From assembly GCF_001949145.1 (NCBI RefSeq), contig NW_019091571.1, forward strand, positions 432,005 to 445,310: a stretch of DNA of 13,306 bases, written 5' to 3'. The DNA comes from Acanthaster planci (lineage: Eukaryota > Echinodermata > Asteroidea > Valvatida > Acanthasteridae). The notes below the pieces were generated by a model. The model saw nothing but the letters and a program-made list of their open reading frames with translations, searched no databases and was not told the DNA's origin. This document shows positions 9,118 through 13,306 of the stretch, piece by piece. The translations under genes and the position numbers were made by a program. Every line of letters begins with the position of its first letter. Positions within the stretch are counted from its first letter, which is position 1.

Positions 9118-9436
9118 TTAACCCCTTGACGACGGGAATTTCTTTCCNCACGGTGAAAAGGCTGATTGTTCAGTGGCATGCGGCTCTACTCAAGCTTCTA
9201 CATTCCTGTTGCCTCTTTTCAAAGTGGGGACTATTGTGAAGCTGGTGATTATGATGCAAATTCGGTCTTTTCATTTCTGGGCTACACACAAAGGCCAATT
9301 ACCATATATACAAGAGGCAGGGTCTGCCTTCTTTCACCGTGTTTGCTTGAGCGTGGGCCGAGAATAATGGCTGAGGATCTCAATTTGGTGGTTTTTGTTT
9401 GGTGTTTCTACCCAAGTCCCGGCGCGAAGGGGTTAA
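9118..9436. mobile_element. TTAA-flanked MITE, piggyBac-like, full length
   Basis: TTAA at 9118-9121 is followed by CCCCTTGACGACGGG. At the other end, CCCGGCGCGAAGGGG is followed by TTAA at 9433-9436. The 15-bp termini match as inverted repeats at 12 positions. A TTAA target duplication with termini starting CCC is the signature of piggyBac-type transposons. At 319 bp with no conserved frame, the element is non-autonomous. One N at 9148 lies inside it, so the true length is uncertain. Its inner part recurs at 11310-11604. Confidence 0.75.
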
Positions 9437-11308
9437 GAATTTAGAAATTGTACATTTGACTTCCAAAGAGACATAAATGGATGGAAGAACAATTAATTTT
9501 AATTCAGCATGAGTTTTATATTAGTTTTTTAATTGGGTAGGGGCGTGTTTCTCTTCTTTTGTCATGTTTTGATGAGGAGTTTGTAACAAGTTTTTCTTTT
9601 ATTTAGGTCCTCGAGGGCCCAGGAATTGCAAACACCCATTGTCCATTTTGTTCGTCTGGATCGGGTGGTACGAAAAGCCCTCGTAAAGAATACCCTTTGA
9701 TTGGTTGGGAATCTAAAATGCTGCAAAACTGCAGTCCTGGATTAGCGAACATTATCACGCCTAGTACAACGGCACCTTTAGTAGTTGGGTTCGTTGGATG
9801 ACGGGTGTTTTTGAAACACTTTTGCTAAATAGAGACATAAAATGCATTTGCACTCAAACTCTTGTATCACCCATGCTAGCACAGAAGATTTTTTCCTCAT
9901 ACGAATGTACACACTTTGGTCGGGACTAGTAAAATATGTCCATCTTAACCAGAATCTCATCCTATCTGAGCTCGTATTACCAAGAGTCAACTATACAGGG
10001 AAAAAAAGCCCACACGATCAACAGCAAAGTAGGCAAAACAAATAGGCCTCAGTTCCTTAACTGTTTACTTCCCAAAGTTTGAGATATAATAGAGATATAC
10101 TTCACATACAGTTATTAAAAGTAACTTCTGCAGGGAGAGGGGTTTTGAAGGTACGTATGGTGTCATTAATAACTGTGGTACCACCATGTTGTAGAAGTGT
10201 AATATCAAATGCTACATAAGTGTATCAGTTAATTAAAAATGTTCAATATCTTGGTTGCAATACATTATTCACTATATAAATGCCATATCCATATCATGTT
10301 TTGCAGATATTGGAAGTTGCAGGGTCTCATAGTGAACCATTAACCTGTTGTTTTTGGATAGGGAGTGTGTAATTTTGGACTGGCACTTTTTAAAATGGAT
10401 ATGGAAAAAAAACAGGTATAATCTTGCAAAATGGCCAGAACAAATAACAGCTGGATGTTTAGTAAACTAAATTGTATTCTTGTTAGAATAATTAACGACA
10501 CAAAAATACCTCATAAATTGCCTGACTGACCGGCGGGTCACGATTTATTGCTTATCCTTGCCAACTTGTTTGCATGTGTGCACATTGGCCCAGCACAAGT
10601 ACATAGGCGCTACACACAATCATTTATTGTGATCACAATGTGTTTGTACAGACACAAAAAGACAGGACTCTTCGAACAGCCAACAGTATTACTGCTCGCT
10701 GGTCAGGGAACCAGACTGCTATTGTATTACAGTATTCACAAATCATGAAGGAGGGGTACAAGTACTTTCAAACTGCACCACGCAAACTTTGTTGGAGATC
10801 CTGAAAGAACTTTAAGGGGTCTACATATCTCTCTGACCTTCTAGCAGGCCATGAAAGATCTTAGTAAAACTGGCATTCTCTTAGTACACTGTGTTTTTTG
10901 GAGATATTATGGCCTAATAACTTGGCTCTGGTTACAGTAATTTGGGTTGTACACAATTCTGTATTGCAGCTGTCAAGAATGGATTTTTTCACCTAACTTA
11001 ACTTTCAAATGTGACTGAGGCACAGAGACGTAGACGTGCAGTTAGAAACTCCCGAATCAAATTGAGTATATGTTCAGTTTTGAATGAAATGGCTAAATGA
11101 AACCCTGTGTGATTTTTTGATGGTTTCCTCTCATCAAATTCTTTCTGTTTCAGGTTATATTTCTGTTATTCTTGCTGGTTGTTGACCGTAATTTCATTTT
11201 CTAACAGGAAATAAATTGGATAAAATAATCAGTAGCCGATATAGCCTACTGTTGCACTGTCCGTTGTGATGAACACACACAATGGTCCATTGTGTGAAGA
11301 AAGATGAC
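9154..11308. repeat. Direct repeat unit, copy 1 (2,155 bp)
   Basis: From TGAAAAGGCTGATTG inside the MITE to AAGAAAGATGAC, this segment recurs nearly base for base at 11310-13304 in the same orientation. It contains the MITE's inner and right part, AT-rich sequence, a 14-bp perfect palindrome (10626-10639) and, at its end, a 10-bp inverted repeat (11276-11296). Open frames inside it shift between the copies and show no protein-like conservation. Compared with copy 2 it has extra sequence near 9715-9745, 10496-10612 and 11240-11270. Confidence 0.95.
11276..11296. repeat. 10-bp inverted repeat at the end of copy 1
   Basis: CACACAATGG and CCATTGTGTG are separated by one base. The arms are perfect. 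The structure lies 12 bases before the junction N. Confidence 0.85.
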
Positions 11309-11309
11309 N
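11309..11309. other. Single N at the junction of the two repeat copies
   Basis: The unknown base stands exactly between the last base of copy 1 and the first base of copy 2, which marks a probable assembly join or gap. A similar N at 9148 lies six bases before copy 1 begins. Confidence 0.8.
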
Positions 11310-11604
11310 TGAAAAGGCTGATTGTTCGGTGGCATGCGGCTCTACTCACGCTTCCACATTCCCGTTGCCTCTTCTCAAAGTGGGGACTATTGTGAAGCTG
11401 GTGATTATGATGCAAATTCGGTCTTTTCATTTCTGGGCTACACACAAAGACCAATTACCATATACACAAGAGCCAGGGTCTCCCTTCTTTCACCGTGTTC
11501 GCTTGAGCATGGGCCGAGAATAATAGGTGAAAAGCGGGCTGAGGATCTCAATTTGGTGCTTTTTTTTTGGTGTTTCTACCCGAGTCCCGGCGCGAAGGGG
11601 TTAA
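11310..11604. mobile_element. MITE copy truncated at its left end
   Basis: Matches 9154-9436, including the right terminus CCCGGCGCGAAGGGG and TTAA at 11601-11604. The left TTAA and terminus are absent and replaced by the end of copy 1 plus an N. It therefore came with the duplication, or with the assembly join, and not by a separate transposition. Confidence 0.75.
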
Positions 11605-13271
11605 GAATTTAGAAATTGTACATTTGACTTCCAAAGAGACATTAATGGATGGAAGAACAATTAATTTTAATTCAACATGAGTTTTATATTAGTTTTTTAA
11701 TCGGGTAGGGGCGTGTTTCTCTTCTTTTGTCATGTTTTGATGGGGAGTTTGTAACAAGTTTTTCTTTTATTTAGGTCCTCTGAGGGCCCAGGAATTGCAA
11801 ACACCCATTGTCCATTTAGTTCGTCTGGATTGGGTGGTATGAAAAGCCCTCGTAAAGAATACCCTTTGATTGGTTGAGAATCTACATGAGAACATTATCA
11901 CGCCTAGTACAACGGCACCTTTAGTAGATGGGTTTGTTGGATGACGGGTGTTTTTGAAACACTTTTGCCAAATAGAGAGATAAACATGCATTTGCACTCA
12001 AACTCTTGTATCACCCATGCTAGCACAGACGATTTTTTCCTCATACGAATGTACACAGTTTGGTCGGGACTAGTAAAATATGTCCATCTTAACCGGAATC
12101 TCATCCTATCTGAGCTCGTATTACCAAGGGTCAACTATACAGGGAAAAAAAGCCCACACGATCAACAGCAAAGTAGGCAAAACAAATAGGCCTCAGTTCC
12201 TTAACTGTTTACTTCCCAAAGTTTGAGATACAATAGAGATATACTTCACATACAGTTATTAAAAGTAACTTCTGCAGGGAGAGGGGTTTGAAGGTACGTA
12301 TGGTGTCATTAATAACTGTGGTACCACCATGTTGTAGAAGTGTAATATCAAATGCTACAGAACTGTATCAGTTAATTAAAAATGTTGTTGGTTGCAATAC
12401 GTTATTCACAATATGAATGCCATATCATATTTTGAAGATATTGAAAGTTGCAGGGTCTCATAGTGAACCATTAACCTGTTGTTTTTGGATAGGCAGTGTG
12501 TAATTTTGGACTGGCACTTTTCAAAATGGATATGAAAACAAAAACGGGTATAACTTTGCAAAATGGCCAGAAAAAATAACAGCTGGATGTTTAGTAAACT
12601 AAGTTGTATTCTTGTTAGAATAATTAATATGCACTTCACACAATCATTTATTGTGATCACAATGTGTTTGTACAGACACAAAAAGACAGGACTCTTCAAA
12701 CAGCTAACAGTATTACTGCTTGCTGGTCAGGGAACCAGACTGCTATTGTATTACAGTATTCACAAATCATGAAGGAGGGGTACAAATACTTTCAAACTGC
12801 ACCACGCAAACTTTGTTGGAGATCCTGAAAGAACTTTAAGGGGTCTACATATCTCTCTGACCTTCTAGAAGGCCACGAAAGATCTAAGTAACACTGGCAT
12901 TCTGTTAGTACACTGTGTTTTTTGGAGATATTATGGCCTAATAACTTGGCTCTAGTTACAGTAATTTGGGTTGTACACAATTCTGTATTGCAGCTGTCAA
13001 GAACGGATTTTTTCACCTAACTTAACTTTCAAATGTGACTGAGGCACAGAGATGTAGACGTGCAGTTAGAAACTCCCGAATCAGATTGAGTATATGTTCA
13101 GTTTTGAATGAAATGGCTAAATGAAACCCTGTGTGATTTTTTGATGGTTTCCACTCATCAAATTCTTTCTGTTTTAGGTTATATTTCTGTTATTCTTGCT
13201 GGTTGTTGACCGTAATTTCATTCTCTAACAGGAAATAAATTAGATAAAATAATCAGTAGCCGAGATGAACA

Positions 13272-13292
13272 CACACAATGGTCCATTGTGTG
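13272..13292. repeat. 10-bp inverted repeat at the end of copy 2
   Basis: The same perfect arms as at 11276-11296, at the equivalent place in copy 2. Confidence 0.85.
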
Positions 13293-13306
13293 AAGAAAGA
13301 TGACTG

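Larger units (their letters stand above)
11310..13304. repeat. Direct repeat unit, copy 2 (1,995 bp)
   Basis: Second copy of the segment at 9154-11308. It starts right after the N at 11309, without the left end of the MITE, and ends at the same AAGAAAGATGAC. It is 160 bp shorter overall. It has about 14 extra bases near 11527 and lacks several blocks found in copy 1, the largest being about 110 bp at 12629. Scattered substitutions occur throughout. The window ends in TG, the two bases that open each copy. Confidence 0.95.

Noticed and set aside
9166-11612. Open frames of 92-96 residues inside the MITE copies (9166-9444 and 11322-11612)
   Set aside because: They lie within a short inverted-repeat element, run across its terminus, and match no transposase motif. 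Their similarity is that of the repeat itself.
9842-12189. Similar open frames of 67-82 residues in both repeat copies (9842-10045 and 11941-12189), possible conserved small protein
   Set aside because: The longer N-terminus in copy 2 is broken by a one-base difference in copy 1. In the shared part most differences change the amino acid (three replacements against one silent change seen), so there is no sign of selection on a protein.
1-13306. A new multi-gene system, CRISPR array or bacterial defence island
   Set aside because: The window holds one spliced animal gene plus repeats. There are no spaced short repeats and no operon-like run of open frames.

Overview
This is animal nuclear DNA. 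It is AT-rich, has a gene split by GT-AG introns, carries a tRNA-derived SINE, TTAA-flanked inverted-repeat elements and a decayed multicopy gene in an intron, and shows no bacterial operon layout. The SINE core and the frequent TACATGTA-like words suggest a marine invertebrate deuterostome (echinoderm, hemichordate or cephalochordate). I cannot decide between these from the sequence.

Positions 902-8453 hold one complete seven-exon gene on the + strand. It encodes delta(3,5)-delta(2,4)-dienoyl-CoA isomerase (ECH1), 279 residues counted from the ATG at 902. Every exon joins in frame, every junction is GT-AG, the three acidic active-site residues are present with the family's spacing, and the protein ends in the peroxisomal signal SKL. 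The reading frame stays open for 16 codons upstream of the ATG. That stretch looks like the tail of a mitochondrial presequence behind a possible splice acceptor, so the true first coding exon may lie further 5'. Before the gene, at 172-216, there may be the last coding exon of an unidentified + strand neighbour (weak).

Intron 3 (3.6 kb) holds two repeats. One is a tRNA-related SINE fragment (about 3265-3400). The other is an antisense, heavily frameshifted copy (about 4106-5414) of a multicopy invertebrate protein family that I recognise by motifs but cannot name with certainty.

Downstream of the ECH1 poly(A) signals, a 319-bp piggyBac-like MITE (9118-9436) leads into a roughly 2.1-kb segment that occurs twice in direct orientation (9154-11308 and 11310-13304). 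A single N lies exactly at the junction. The second copy starts inside the MITE and ends at the same point as the first. This is either a true tandem duplication, possibly continuing beyond the window, or two haplotypes of one locus placed end to end by the assembler. The copies differ by substitutions and several indels. I see no convincing gene in them and no new multi-gene system in the window.
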